DNA of 7,893 nt, taken from assembly GCA_016210785.1 (NCBI GenBank), contig JACQTN010000108.1, positions 1-7,893 on the forward strand, given 5' to 3'. Positions 1 through 6,128 of this stretch are shown piece by piece. Under the pieces are notes generated by a model. That model did no database searches and had not been told where the DNA came from. It worked only from the letters and a program-made list of their open reading frames with translations. The stretch is from Armatimonadota bacterium (GTDB lineage Bacteria; Sysuimicrobiota; Sysuimicrobiia; Sysuimicrobiales; JACQTN01). The position numbers and the translations under genes are program-made. The first letter of the stretch is position 1; each line of letters begins with the position of its first letter.

Positions 1-226
1 GGTCCACCACGTCACAGCCGGTGGACCGCAGCCCCGCGGCGACCGCCTGGGAGAACTCGGGGGAACTGGCGCGGTTGTCGCGTCCCACCACGGCCGCCGA
101 CACTCCGGCCTCTCGCAGGTACGTGCCGAAAGCCTGCGCGATGCGCTCGGCGGCCGCGGACGTCAGTTCTCGCCCGACGACGCCGCGGATGTCGTATTCC
201 CGGAAGATCTCAGGGACGACCGACAA
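1..226 (-). CDS. Phosphomannomutase/phosphoglucomutase, N-terminal fragment (runs off left edge)
   Basis: Encodes the first 75 residues of an alpha-D-phosphohexomutase, the family that interconverts hexose 6-phosphate and hexose 1-phosphate (mannose/glucose, or glucosamine in GlmM) in the cytoplasm to feed nucleotide-sugar synthesis. Seen: IFREYDIRG at residues 7-15, the classic N-terminal motif of PMM/PGM enzymes, and VVGRDNRASSPEF at 46-58, matching the family's GRD-R-SS motif. The phosphoserine loop and metal-binding DGD motif lie beyond the window. The TTG start at 226-224 is chosen because AGGAG (240-236) lies 9 nt upstream and no ATG or GTG is available in this frame before the conserved IFREYDIRG motif. 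The gene starts inside the 3' end of the upstream LptD-like gene, so the two are probably co-transcribed. Whether the substrate is mannose, glucose or glucosamine phosphate cannot be told; FREYDIRG favours PMM/PGM over GlmM. Confidence 0.87.
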   Translation of the reverse strand, partial: MSVVPEIFREYDIRGVVGRELTSAAAERIAQAFGTYLREAGVSAAVVGRDNRASSPEFSQAVAAGLRSTGCDVVD

Positions 227-1794
227 GAAGTGCGGCTCCTCCCCCCCGCGCCAGCGGAGGCCTCCGCGCCCCCGCCTGGCGGGACCGCGCCTTCCACGGG
301 CGGCACCTGCAGCCGCGGGGATGGGCTCAGCACGAACTCGACCCAGAACTCCTGCCGCTGCTGCCGGTAGCGGAAGACGAGCCCCACGCAGTCGTACTGC
401 GCCGCCACTTTGTAGTCCAGGTCGGTGTAGGAGTTGGTCTGGGTGTTGTACTTGGTCTCCACCCCGAGGGTATAGTACCAGTAGTCGCCCCGCTGGAACC
501 CGTACTCCACGCCGCCGACGAACTCCGGGATGGCGAAGTTGTAGCCGGCCAGGAAAGAGAGATGCGAGACCAGGCTCACCCGCCGGTTGTACAGCACGCT
601 GATGGTGTCCTGGAGCTTCACCCGGTCGAACAGGAAGGGCGTGGCCCCGTCGGTGCGCAGGTGCGTGTAGCCCAGGGTGACCGTGCTGTACGGGTCCAGG
701 CGGCGCGTGAGGGCCACGTCCCCGGTATAGATCGTGCGCCGGCCGCCGGTGCCGTAGACCGACAGGCGCGTGCCCAGTCCGGCGGTCCAGGTGAGGTTGG
801 GCGCCAGCGGCAGCGGGTCGGTGCGCACCCCCAGCAGCGCCTCGGCCCGGGTGGTGGACACTCCGCTGGACGCGTCCCAGAAGGTCCCCGCGCCCAGGCT
901 GGCGTTCCAGTTGAGCAGCGTCCCGCCGATGCGGTCTCCCGGCTGCACCAGGGCCAGGGCGGCCTGGGTATAGGTGCGGAAGTCCTCGGAGATCGGGTCC
1001 CACGCCTGGGAGCGTCCGACCGCCAGGTGGAGGTCGAAGGGCTCCCGGTCAAACCTGGCGATCCCGGTCACGTGCAGTGAACTGCGCACCCCGTACTTGT
1101 ACTCCACCTCCGCCACGGTGCGGTTGCCCAGGTCGTAGTGCTGCTCCAGGGAAAGCCAGGGGCCGTCGGCGGGGCTGAACCCGCTGCGGGGACCGATGGT
1201 GCGCACCGTGGTCTGCCGCGAGGTCAGGGACACGGTGATGGACGGGATGGTCATGATGCGGATGGGGCCCAGCCAGATGGAGGCGTCGCGGGCCACCAGG
1301 CGCTGCCCGAAGGCCACGTCGATCTGCCGGGCCGTGATGCGGTACAGCGGGTTGGCGGGATCGCAGACCGTCACCATGGTACTCACGGCGACGAGCTGGC
1401 GGCCGCCCACCTGGATGTTCTCGCCGCTGACGTAGACGTGCTCGTAGATGGTGGAAGCGGAGAGGGCGTTGCCGCGGCGCGTGCGAAGGTTGTAGGAGAC
1501 GGCCTGGGCACGCATCTCGCCGCTCTCGTCGGCGATGGTGACCTTGCCCACCGCGGTGATCTCCTGGGTGGCCAGGTCCATCCGCGCGTTGTCCGCGGCC
1601 AGGCGGAACTTCCCCCAGGTCATGCGGACGTTGCCCTGGGCGGTGACCTGGTTGGTGCGGGCTGCGTACTCGATGCGATCGGCCTGCACCACCAGCGGCG
1701 GCTCCTGCGCGGACGCCGCCACCGCCGGGCCCAGCACGGCCAGGCCCACCCACAGACCGATGCGCGCCGCGCGGCGCAGCAGGCGAGAGATCAT
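163..1794 (-). CDS. lptD: LptD/OstA-family outer-membrane assembly protein
   Basis: A 543-aa protein of the LPS-assembly LptD (OstA/Imp) family, which inserts lipopolysaccharide or related glycolipid into the outer leaflet of the outer membrane. Seen: a signal peptide at residues 1-29 (RR then RR near the N-terminus, hydrophobic core GLWVGLAVLGPAVA, probable cleavage ASA|QE). Next is an LptA-like beta-jellyroll repeat domain at about 33-190, with VVQADRIEY and VTAQGNVRM, and VCDPANPLYRI at 143-153, matching the family CDP-NP-Y motif. From about 210 to 490 come amphipathic strands typical of a beta barrel, ending YDCVGLVFRYRQQRQEFWVEF. Cys144 and Cys469 sit at the positions of the family's inter-domain disulfide cysteines. 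It is shorter than the ~780-aa E. coli protein. The start at 1794 puts the signal peptide at the N-terminus; a longer open frame to 1929 runs into degenerate repeat sequence and lacks protein-like content. No clear Shine-Dalgarno precedes it. The tail after residue ~492 is Pro/Gly/Ser-rich and may be frameshifted. Confidence 0.85.
   Translation of the reverse strand: MISRLLRRAARIGLWVGLAVLGPAVAASAQEPPLVVQADRIEYAARTNQVTAQGNVRMTWGKFRLAADNARMDLATQEITAVGKVTIADESGEMRAQAVSYNLRTRRGNALSASTIYEHVYVSGENIQVGGRQLVAVSTMVTVCDPANPLYRITARQIDVAFGQRLVARDASIWLGPIRIMTIPSITVSLTSRQTTVRTIGPRSGFSPADGPWLSLEQHYDLGNRTVAEVEYKYGVRSSLHVTGIARFDREPFDLHLAVGRSQAWDPISEDFRTYTQAALALVQPGDRIGGTLLNWNASLGAGTFWDASSGVSTTRAEALLGVRTDPLPLAPNLTWTAGLGTRLSVYGTGGRRTIYTGDVALTRRLDPYSTVTLGYTHLRTDGATPFLFDRVKLQDTISVLYNRRVSLVSHLSFLAGYNFAIPEFVGGVEYGFQRGDYWYYTLGVETKYNTQTNSYTDLDYKVAAQYDCVGLVFRYRQQRQEFWVEFVLSPSPRLQVPPVEGAVPPGGGAEASAGAGGRSRTSCRSSLRSSGNTTSAASSGEN
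236..240 (-). promoter_or_regulatory. Shine-Dalgarno site deciding a TTG start
   Basis: AGGAG on the minus strand, followed after 9 nt (CCGCACTTC) by TTG at 226-224. It is preceded by a run of seven G. It is the main support for a non-ATG start of the phosphohexomutase and lies inside the LptD-like coding region, which suggests translational coupling of the two genes. Confidence 0.6.
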
Positions 1795-1866
1795 GGTCGA
1801 TGGATCGCGTGTGCCACGGGCCTGTCCTCCCTGGGGGCCGGGCGCGCCGGTTGCCCGCCCGAGGGG

Positions 1867-2018
1867 GAGTCTGCTACTCTCTGCAAGGAGTCCTGTGGTC
1901 TGGCACCGGCACGTGCGACGTCCCTGCAACGTGCTTCACGCTGCCGCGCTCACCGGCACGTGCCACTCCTGTGCTCAGTTCACCATTCTTTCGCGCTCAC
2001 CGACACCGCGTCGCCCAC
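1867..2018 (+). repeat. Degenerate ~45-48-bp repeat array (about three units)
   Basis: Three diverged units can be aligned by eye: about 1876-1919, 1920-1966 and 1967-2014. Each begins with a CTCTGC/CCTGC/CCTGTGC-like block and ends in a CACCGGCAC or CACCGACAC block. CACCGGCACGTGC occurs exactly twice, at 1904-1916 and 1951-1963 (47 bp apart). GCGCTCACCG recurs in the second and third units. The first unit, with CTGCAAGGAG at 1881-1890, also resembles the body of the 59-bp repeats to the right, so this looks like an older, decayed part of the same family. Confidence 0.55.
1955..1964. promoter_or_regulatory. Perfect 10-bp palindrome GGCACGTGCC, possible operator
   Basis: GGCACGTGCC is fully self-complementary. 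A near-perfect copy, GGCACGTGCG, lies 47 bp to the left (1908-1917), and AACGTGC occurs between them. Paired CACGTG dyads in a divergent promoter region are compatible with a dimeric regulator binding site, but no regulator is encoded in the window and short dyads arise by chance in GC-rich DNA. Confidence 0.25.
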
Positions 2019-2020
2019 GG

Positions 2021-2219
2021 CACCCACACAGCTTCTGAGGCGTCTGTTACTTCTGTGCAAGGAGTTTCCTGATTTGGCACCACCCACACAGCTTCTGAGC
2101 GTCTGTTACTTCTGTGCAAGGAGTTTCCTGATTTGGCACCACCCACACAGCTTCTGAGCGTCTGCTACTTCTGTGCAAGGAGTTTCCCGGTTTGGCACCA
2201 CCGACACAGCTTCTGAGCG
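2021..2219 (+). repeat. 59/60-bp tandem repeat array, three units plus a partial fourth
   Basis: Units at 2021-2080 (60 bp), 2081-2139 (59 bp), 2140-2198 (59 bp) and a partial one at 2199-2219. Each starts CACCCACACAGCTTCTGAG, has CTTCTGTGCAAGGAG in the middle and ends TTTGGCAC. Units 1 and 2 differ only by one extra G near 2040. Unit 3 differs from unit 2 by three substitutions. The partial unit differs by one base (CACCGACACAGC) and then runs into the promoter of the LpxB-like gene. Near-identity means recent duplication or active homogenisation. The unit is less GC-rich than the neighbouring genes. GTGCAAGGAGTTTCCT with a following TTTGGCAC can form an imperfect hairpin. Confidence 0.93.
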
Positions 2220-2230
2220 GACAGTATAAT
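2201..2230 (+). promoter_or_regulatory. Probable sigma-70-type promoter giving a leaderless mRNA
   Basis: TATAAT at 2225-2230 matches the -10 consensus exactly. An 18-bp spacer separates it from CCGACA (2201-2206), which matches TTGACA at four of six positions. Standard spacing puts transcription start near 2237, only about 3 nt before the GTG start at 2240. The bases between (AGAACAGCC) hold no Shine-Dalgarno. The -35-like hexamer lies inside the last, partial tandem repeat; in the full units the matching hexamer is CCCACA, a poorer match. Confidence 0.65.
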
Positions 2231-2239
2231 AGAACAGCC

Positions 2240-3445
2240 GTGAAAGACTTCATCATCGTCGCCAACGGTCCCGGAGAGCTGGCCGGCTGGGCGGTGCCGG
2301 TGGCCGAAACGGCACGGGCCGTCGCGGAGGACCCGCCCGGGCCGCTGCGGCTCGTGCTGGTCCTGCCTCCGTGTCAATTCTCCAGCGGCCAGGAGGAACC
2401 CTTTGCCGCCTCCCTGGGTCTGTTCGACCGGATCGTGGGACCGTGGGAGTGCCTGCGCATGGTGGCGGGCCTGCGCCGGATGGCGCGCGCGGGAACCGGC
2501 GCCGTGCTGCACATCGGCGGAGACTTGTGGTACGCCGCGGCGCTGGCGCGTCGGCTGGGTTACCCGGCGTTTGCCTACGTGGAGGTGGCCTTTGGCGGCA
2601 GGCGGTACCGGCCCTTCCGCCGCGTCTTCGTGCCGTCGGAGCGCGTGGCGTCCCGCCTGCAGGCCGCGGGCGTCACGCGCGACCGCATCGAGGTGGTGGG
2701 AGATCTGCGCGTGGATGCACTGACGAAGTTCCGGATGCATGACGCCGACGGTGCCGCGCCGCTGGAGGCGACGGGTGCACCCGGCGGGCGCTCCGCGCCG
2801 CTGGTCACGCTGGTCCCGGGCGGGCGGGCGCGCCTGTTCGAGCTGGGCCTGCCCTACTTCCTGGAGGTGGCCCGCCGGCTGCGCGAGGGGCGTCCCGACG
2901 TGAGGGTGGCGCTGGCGATCTCCCCCTTCCTGCCGCCGGCGATGGTGCGCGCCATGTTTGAACGGCACGGCCCCGAGGCCGACGCGCTCGGCGTGATTCG
3001 CGTCCACCGCGGCCAGTGGGACGTGGTGGGACGCAGCGACCTGGCCATCACCATCCCCGGCACCACCACCGTCGAGATGGCCATCCTGGGCGTGCCCGCA
3101 CTGGTCATCATGCCCACCCAGCATCCCGACCGCATCCCCGCGGAGGGTGTGCTGGGTCTGGTGGCTCGCATCCCCGGCGCGGCGCGGCTCCTGGCACCCG
3201 TCGCCATCCCCGCCATCCTGCGGCGGGTTCGATACATCGCCCAGCCCAACCGGACCGCCGGGCGGGAGATCATGCCGGAGATGATCGGCGACCTGAACCC
3301 CGCGGCGGTGGCGGAGGCGGCGCTGGCGCTCCTGGAAGATGACGGCCGCCGCCGGGCCATGGCGGAAGACCTGCGCCGCCTGTACGCCGGCCAGGAGGGG
3401 GCGGCGCGCCGCGTCGTGGAAGGGGTTCGGGAGGCGCTGGCCTGA
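2240..3445 (+). CDS. Lipid-A-disaccharide-synthase-related (LpxB-like) glycosyltransferase
   Basis: A 401-aa GT-B-fold protein related to LpxB (family GT19), which joins two acylated glucosamines in lipid A synthesis at the cytoplasmic face of the inner membrane. Seen: ANGPGELAGW at residues 8-17, the counterpart of LpxB's N-terminal GE-SGD loop; HIGGDLWYA at 91-99; VFVPSERVASRL at 129-140 followed by VVGDLRVD; LVPGGRARLFELGLPYF at 191-207, matching LpxB's LPGSR block; and SDLAITIPGTTTVEMAILGVP at 266-286, the nucleotide-sugar-binding SGT-LE region. The NGPGE variant is typical of the lipid-A-disaccharide-synthase-related subfamily known mainly from cyanobacteria and Deinococcus, so the true substrate may not be lipid A. 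The GTG start at 2240 directly precedes the conserved beta-strand KDFIIVANG; an upstream in-frame TTG at 2192 would translate repeat and promoter DNA. It is the first gene of the plus-strand chain and its stop overlaps the next start by 1 bp. Confidence 0.82.
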   Translation: MKDFIIVANGPGELAGWAVPVAETARAVAEDPPGPLRLVLVLPPCQFSSGQEEPFAASLGLFDRIVGPWECLRMVAGLRRMARAGTGAVLHIGGDLWYAAALARRLGYPAFAYVEVAFGGRRYRPFRRVFVPSERVASRLQAAGVTRDRIEVVGDLRVDALTKFRMHDADGAAPLEATGAPGGRSAPLVTLVPGGRARLFELGLPYFLEVARRLREGRPDVRVALAISPFLPPAMVRAMFERHGPEADALGVIRVHRGQWDVVGRSDLAITIPGTTTVEMAILGVPALVIMPTQHPDRIPAEGVLGLVARIPGAARLLAPVAIPAILRRVRYIAQPNRTAGREIMPEMIGDLNPAAVAEAALALLEDDGRRRAMAEDLRRLYAGQEGAARRVVEGVREALA

Positions 3446-5208
3446 TGGACGTGATCCGGCGGATCGGCGTCTATCTGCGGCCCTACTGGCCGCACCTGGC
3501 CGGCGGGCTGATCTGCGCACTCGTGGCGGCCGCGGCGGGGCTCTTCGTACCCCGCTATCTGGGCAGCACCATCGACGCCCTCATCCGCACCCGCGACATG
3601 GGCCTGCTCAACCTGACCGCGCTGGTGGTGCTGGGCGCCTTCATCGTGCGCAGCGCGTTCCTGTATGGCCAGCTCTACCTGATGTTCTTCCTGGGGCACC
3701 GCGTGGTGGCCGACATGCGGGCGGACATCTTCGCCCAGGTGCAACGGTGGTCGCTGGACCGCTTCGTCCGCTGGCACAGCGGCGAGGTCATCTCGCGGGC
3801 CATCCAGGACACGCAGATGGTGCAAACCCACCTGCTGGGTGGCCTGGTGGAGTTCGTGGGCGTGGCCATCACGCTGGCGGGCATCGTGGTGATGGTCTTC
3901 TGGATCCAGTGGCAGCTGGCGCTGTTGACGCTGCTGGTGATCCCGCTCTTCTTCGGCACGGCCCGCCTCTTCGGCATGGAGGTCCAGCGCATCTCGGCCA
4001 CGGCCCAGCAGAAGATGGCCGACCTGACCACGCTGCTGCGCGACGCGGTGGTGGGGGCGCGCATCGTGCGCGCCTTCGTGCAGGAGGGGCGAGAGCTCGG
4101 GCGCTTTCGCACCGAGAACGACCGCAACTTCCGCGAGAACCTCCGCATCAGCAAGCTGATCGCCACCGAGTTCCCGGTGGTGTCGCTGCTCACCACCCTG
4201 GGCCTGGTGCTGGTGCTGTGGCGCGGCGGCCTGTTCGTGACGCGGAGCGCCATGAGCGCCGGCGACCTGGTCGCCTTCCTGGCCTACGTGGCCCTGGCCG
4301 TGGAGCCGGCCCAGCAGATCACGCGCCTGTACTCTGGCATGCGCCAGGCCGCCGCGTCGCTGGACCGCATCGCGGAGATCCTGGAGACACCGGGCACGGT
4401 GCCGGAGGCGCCGGATGCGGTGGAGATGCCCGAGATCCGCGGCCACGTCAGGTTCGACGCGGTCTCCTTCACCTACGCCACCGCCACGCATGCTTCCGGC
4501 GTCCCGGGCGTGCCGGAGGCCGCGGCGCAGATGGCGCTGCGGGAGGTGACCTTCGACGTGCGGCCGGGCGAGCGCGTGGCGCTGGTGGGACCCAGCGGCG
4601 CCGGCAAGAGCACGCTGGTCAACCTGATCCCCCGCTTCTACGACCCCACCGAGGGCCGCGTGCTTGTCGACGGGTACGACATCCGCGAGGTGCGGATCGC
4701 CTCCCTGCGCCGGCAGATCGGACTGGTGCCGCAGGAGACGGTGCTGTTCCAGGGGACGATCCGGGAGAACATCGCCTACGGCCGCCCCGACGCCACCGAC
4801 GAGGAGATCGTCGCCGCCAGCCGGGCCGCCAACGCCCACGAGTTCATCGAGCGCCTCTCCCAGGGGTACGAGACGGTGCTCAGCGAGGGAGGCATCCAGC
4901 TCTCCGGCGGGCAGCGCCAGCGCCTGGCCATCGCCCGCGCCATCCTCAACCAGCCGCGCCTGATCCTGCTGGACGAGGCCACCAGCGCCCTGGACAGCGA
5001 GTCGGAAGCGCTGGTGGCGGAGGCGCTGGACCGCCTGACGGAGGGGCGCACCACCGTCATCGTCGCGCACCGGCTGGCGTCGGTGCGCCGGGCGGATCGC
5101 ATCATTGTCCTGCTGGACGGCCGCATCGTGGAGGAGGGCCGTCACGCCGAGCTGATCGGACAGGAGGGCGTGTACCACCGGCTCTCCCGGCTCCAGTGGC
5201 TGGAATGA
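3445..5208 (+). CDS. MsbA-like ABC exporter half-transporter (permease-ATPase fusion)
   Basis: A 587-aa ABCB-type exporter with an N-terminal six-helix membrane domain and a C-terminal ATPase; it would work as a homodimer. Seen: hydrophobic segments at about residues 20-43, 56-84, 132-153, 155-173, 243-262 and 270-287. In the ATPase: A-loop Tyr344, Walker A GPSGAGKST at 382-390 (Lys388), Q-loop Gln430, signature LSGGQ at 486-490, Walker B LILLDE ending Asp510-Glu511, then ATSALD, and switch His542. All catalytic residues are present. Between the A-loop tyrosine and the next beta-strand there are about 20 residues (345-364), some 13 more than in MsbA. Context between an LpxB-like enzyme and glycosyltransferases suggests it flips a glycolipid across the cytoplasmic membrane, like MsbA; a drug or peptide exporter is the alternative. 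ATG at 3445 overlaps the previous TGA by one base, with GGAGG at 3430-3434 ten nt upstream. Confidence 0.93.
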   Translation: MDVIRRIGVYLRPYWPHLAGGLICALVAAAAGLFVPRYLGSTIDALIRTRDMGLLNLTALVVLGAFIVRSAFLYGQLYLMFFLGHRVVADMRADIFAQVQRWSLDRFVRWHSGEVISRAIQDTQMVQTHLLGGLVEFVGVAITLAGIVVMVFWIQWQLALLTLLVIPLFFGTARLFGMEVQRISATAQQKMADLTTLLRDAVVGARIVRAFVQEGRELGRFRTENDRNFRENLRISKLIATEFPVVSLLTTLGLVLVLWRGGLFVTRSAMSAGDLVAFLAYVALAVEPAQQITRLYSGMRQAAASLDRIAEILETPGTVPEAPDAVEMPEIRGHVRFDAVSFTYATATHASGVPGVPEAAAQMALREVTFDVRPGERVALVGPSGAGKSTLVNLIPRFYDPTEGRVLVDGYDIREVRIASLRRQIGLVPQETVLFQGTIRENIAYGRPDATDEEIVAASRAANAHEFIERLSQGYETVLSEGGIQLSGGQRQRLAIARAILNQPRLILLDEATSALDSESEALVAEALDRLTEGRTTVIVAHRLASVRRADRIIVLLDGRIVEEGRHAELIGQEGVYHRLSRLQWLE

Positions 5209-6128
5209 CCGCGTCGCCTCGCGCCGTCTCCGTGGTGGTCCCCACCCACAACCGGGCTCCGATCCTGCGGCGCTGCCTGGAGGCGCTGCTGGCCCAGACG
5301 CTGCCCCCCGACGCCTACGAGATCGTGGTGGCCGACGACGGGTCCACCGACGGGACAGCCGAGATGGTGGCGGCCACCGCCGCCGCGGCCGCCTGCCCGG
5401 TGCGCTTCGCCACGCTGCCGAGGCGGAGCGGCCCGGGCGCGGCGCGCAACCTGGCCGTGCGGGAAGCGGAGGGCACGCTGGTCGTCTTCGTGGACAGCGA
5501 CGTGCTGGTGGTGCCGGAGTTCCTGGCCGCCCACGTGGACACGCACGGGGCACAGGGCGAGCGCATCCTGGGCCGGGGACCGATTATCATCACGCCCCAC
5601 CTCACCCTCCCCGAGAGCCCGCCGCGCGGCGTGATCGACCTCTCCACCAACTACCTGGACACCGCCAACGCGTCGGTGGCGCGCCGGCACCTGGAGGAGG
5701 CCGGCATGTTCGACGAGCAGTTCTCGGTCTACGGGTGGGAGGATCTCGACCTGGGCATCCGCCTGCGGCGGCTGGGCGTGCGCAAGGTGCACGTCCCCGC
5801 AGCAATCGCCTATCACTACCAGCCCGAGCTGGACCCGGAGCGGATGGAGTCGCTGCTGGAGAAGGAGCGGGAGCGGGCGGCCATGGCGGTGCGTTTCTAC
5901 CGCAAGCATCCCGGCCTCACCTCGCGGCTGGCCATTCAGTGGACGCTCTTTCACCGGGCGCTGGCCTGGGTGCAGACGGCGGGCGGCCTGCTGCATGAGG
6001 GCAACGTGGCCGCCGCGGTGCGGTGGGCGCGCGCCCGCGGCCTGCGCACGCCGGCCTTCCTCATGCTGCGCGGCGTGCTGAATCGCGCCTACCTGCGCGC
6101 GCTGCGGGCGGCCTGGCAGGAGCAGTGA
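5205..6128 (+). CDS. Family 2 glycosyltransferase (GT-A fold)
   Basis: A 307-aa inverting GT2 enzyme that moves a sugar from a nucleotide donor to an acceptor at the cytoplasmic side of the membrane. Seen: VSVVVPTHNR at residues 8-17, the first beta-strand; VVADDGSTDGT at 41-51, nucleotide binding; GPGAARNLAV at 77-85; VFVDSD at 94-99, the DXD metal site (Asp97, Asp99); and GWEDLDLGIRLRRLG at 177-191, the ED acceptor-side motif with Asp180 a candidate catalytic base. The last ~90 residues are charged and amphipathic helices without a clear transmembrane span. The ATG at 5205 overlaps the stop of the ABC transporter gene by 4 bp (ATGA) and immediately precedes the first conserved strand, supporting this start; the open frame continues far upstream but there it only shadows the transporter gene. 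Sugar donor and acceptor cannot be inferred. Confidence 0.92.
   Translation: MTASPRAVSVVVPTHNRAPILRRCLEALLAQTLPPDAYEIVVADDGSTDGTAEMVAATAAAAACPVRFATLPRRSGPGAARNLAVREAEGTLVVFVDSDVLVVPEFLAAHVDTHGAQGERILGRGPIIITPHLTLPESPPRGVIDLSTNYLDTANASVARRHLEEAGMFDEQFSVYGWEDLDLGIRLRRLGVRKVHVPAAIAYHYQPELDPERMESLLEKERERAAMAVRFYRKHPGLTSRLAIQWTLFHRALAWVQTAGGLLHEGNVAAAVRWARARGLRTPAFLMLRGVLNRAYLRALRAAWQEQ

Larger units (their letters stand above)
1795..2239. other. Divergent intergenic regulatory region, repeat-filled
   Basis: A 445-bp stretch between the divergent LptD-like and LpxB-like genes. Open frames across it on both strands are low-complexity or repeat-derived peptides, and a 59-bp repeat period is not a multiple of three, so it is judged non-coding. 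Next to the LptD-like gene (1795-1866) it is GC-rich with no recognisable promoter box. From about 1867 to 2219 it is made of repeats, less GC-rich than the flanking genes. At the right end a TATAAT box lies just upstream of the LpxB-like gene. No rho-independent terminator or known riboswitch was recognised. Confidence 0.75.

Noticed and set aside
1795..1929. N-terminal extension of the LptD-like protein to 1929
   Set aside because: The extra 45 residues would bury the signal peptide and come from degenerate repeat sequence; the start at 1794 puts the signal peptide at the N-terminus.
2191..2215. Sigma-54-type promoter suggested by TTTGGCAC in the repeats
   Set aside because: No GC element occurs at the required 10-bp spacing after GG; the next suitable GC is 13 nt away.
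2021..2219. CRISPR array
   Set aside because: Units are directly abutting with no unique spacers between repeats, and no cas genes are present.
2047..2265. Small repeat-containing peptides encoded on either strand across the tandem array
   Set aside because: A 59-bp period shifts the frame each unit, so the peptide repeats are not maintained; no ribosome binding site, and the frames run over the promoter.
3339..5204. Long plus-strand open frame continuous with the GT2 gene
   Set aside because: Upstream of 5205 it only shadows the ABC transporter gene in another frame, giving Arg/Gly/Pro/His-rich peptide; recognisable GT2 sequence begins at the ATG at 5205.
2854..5553. An 899-codon open frame on the minus strand opposite the LpxB-like and ABC transporter genes
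   Set aside because: It is composed of Arg/His/Gln/Gly/Pro-rich low-complexity sequence with no motif, antisense to two genes with clear families. GC-rich codon bias leaves such antisense frames open.
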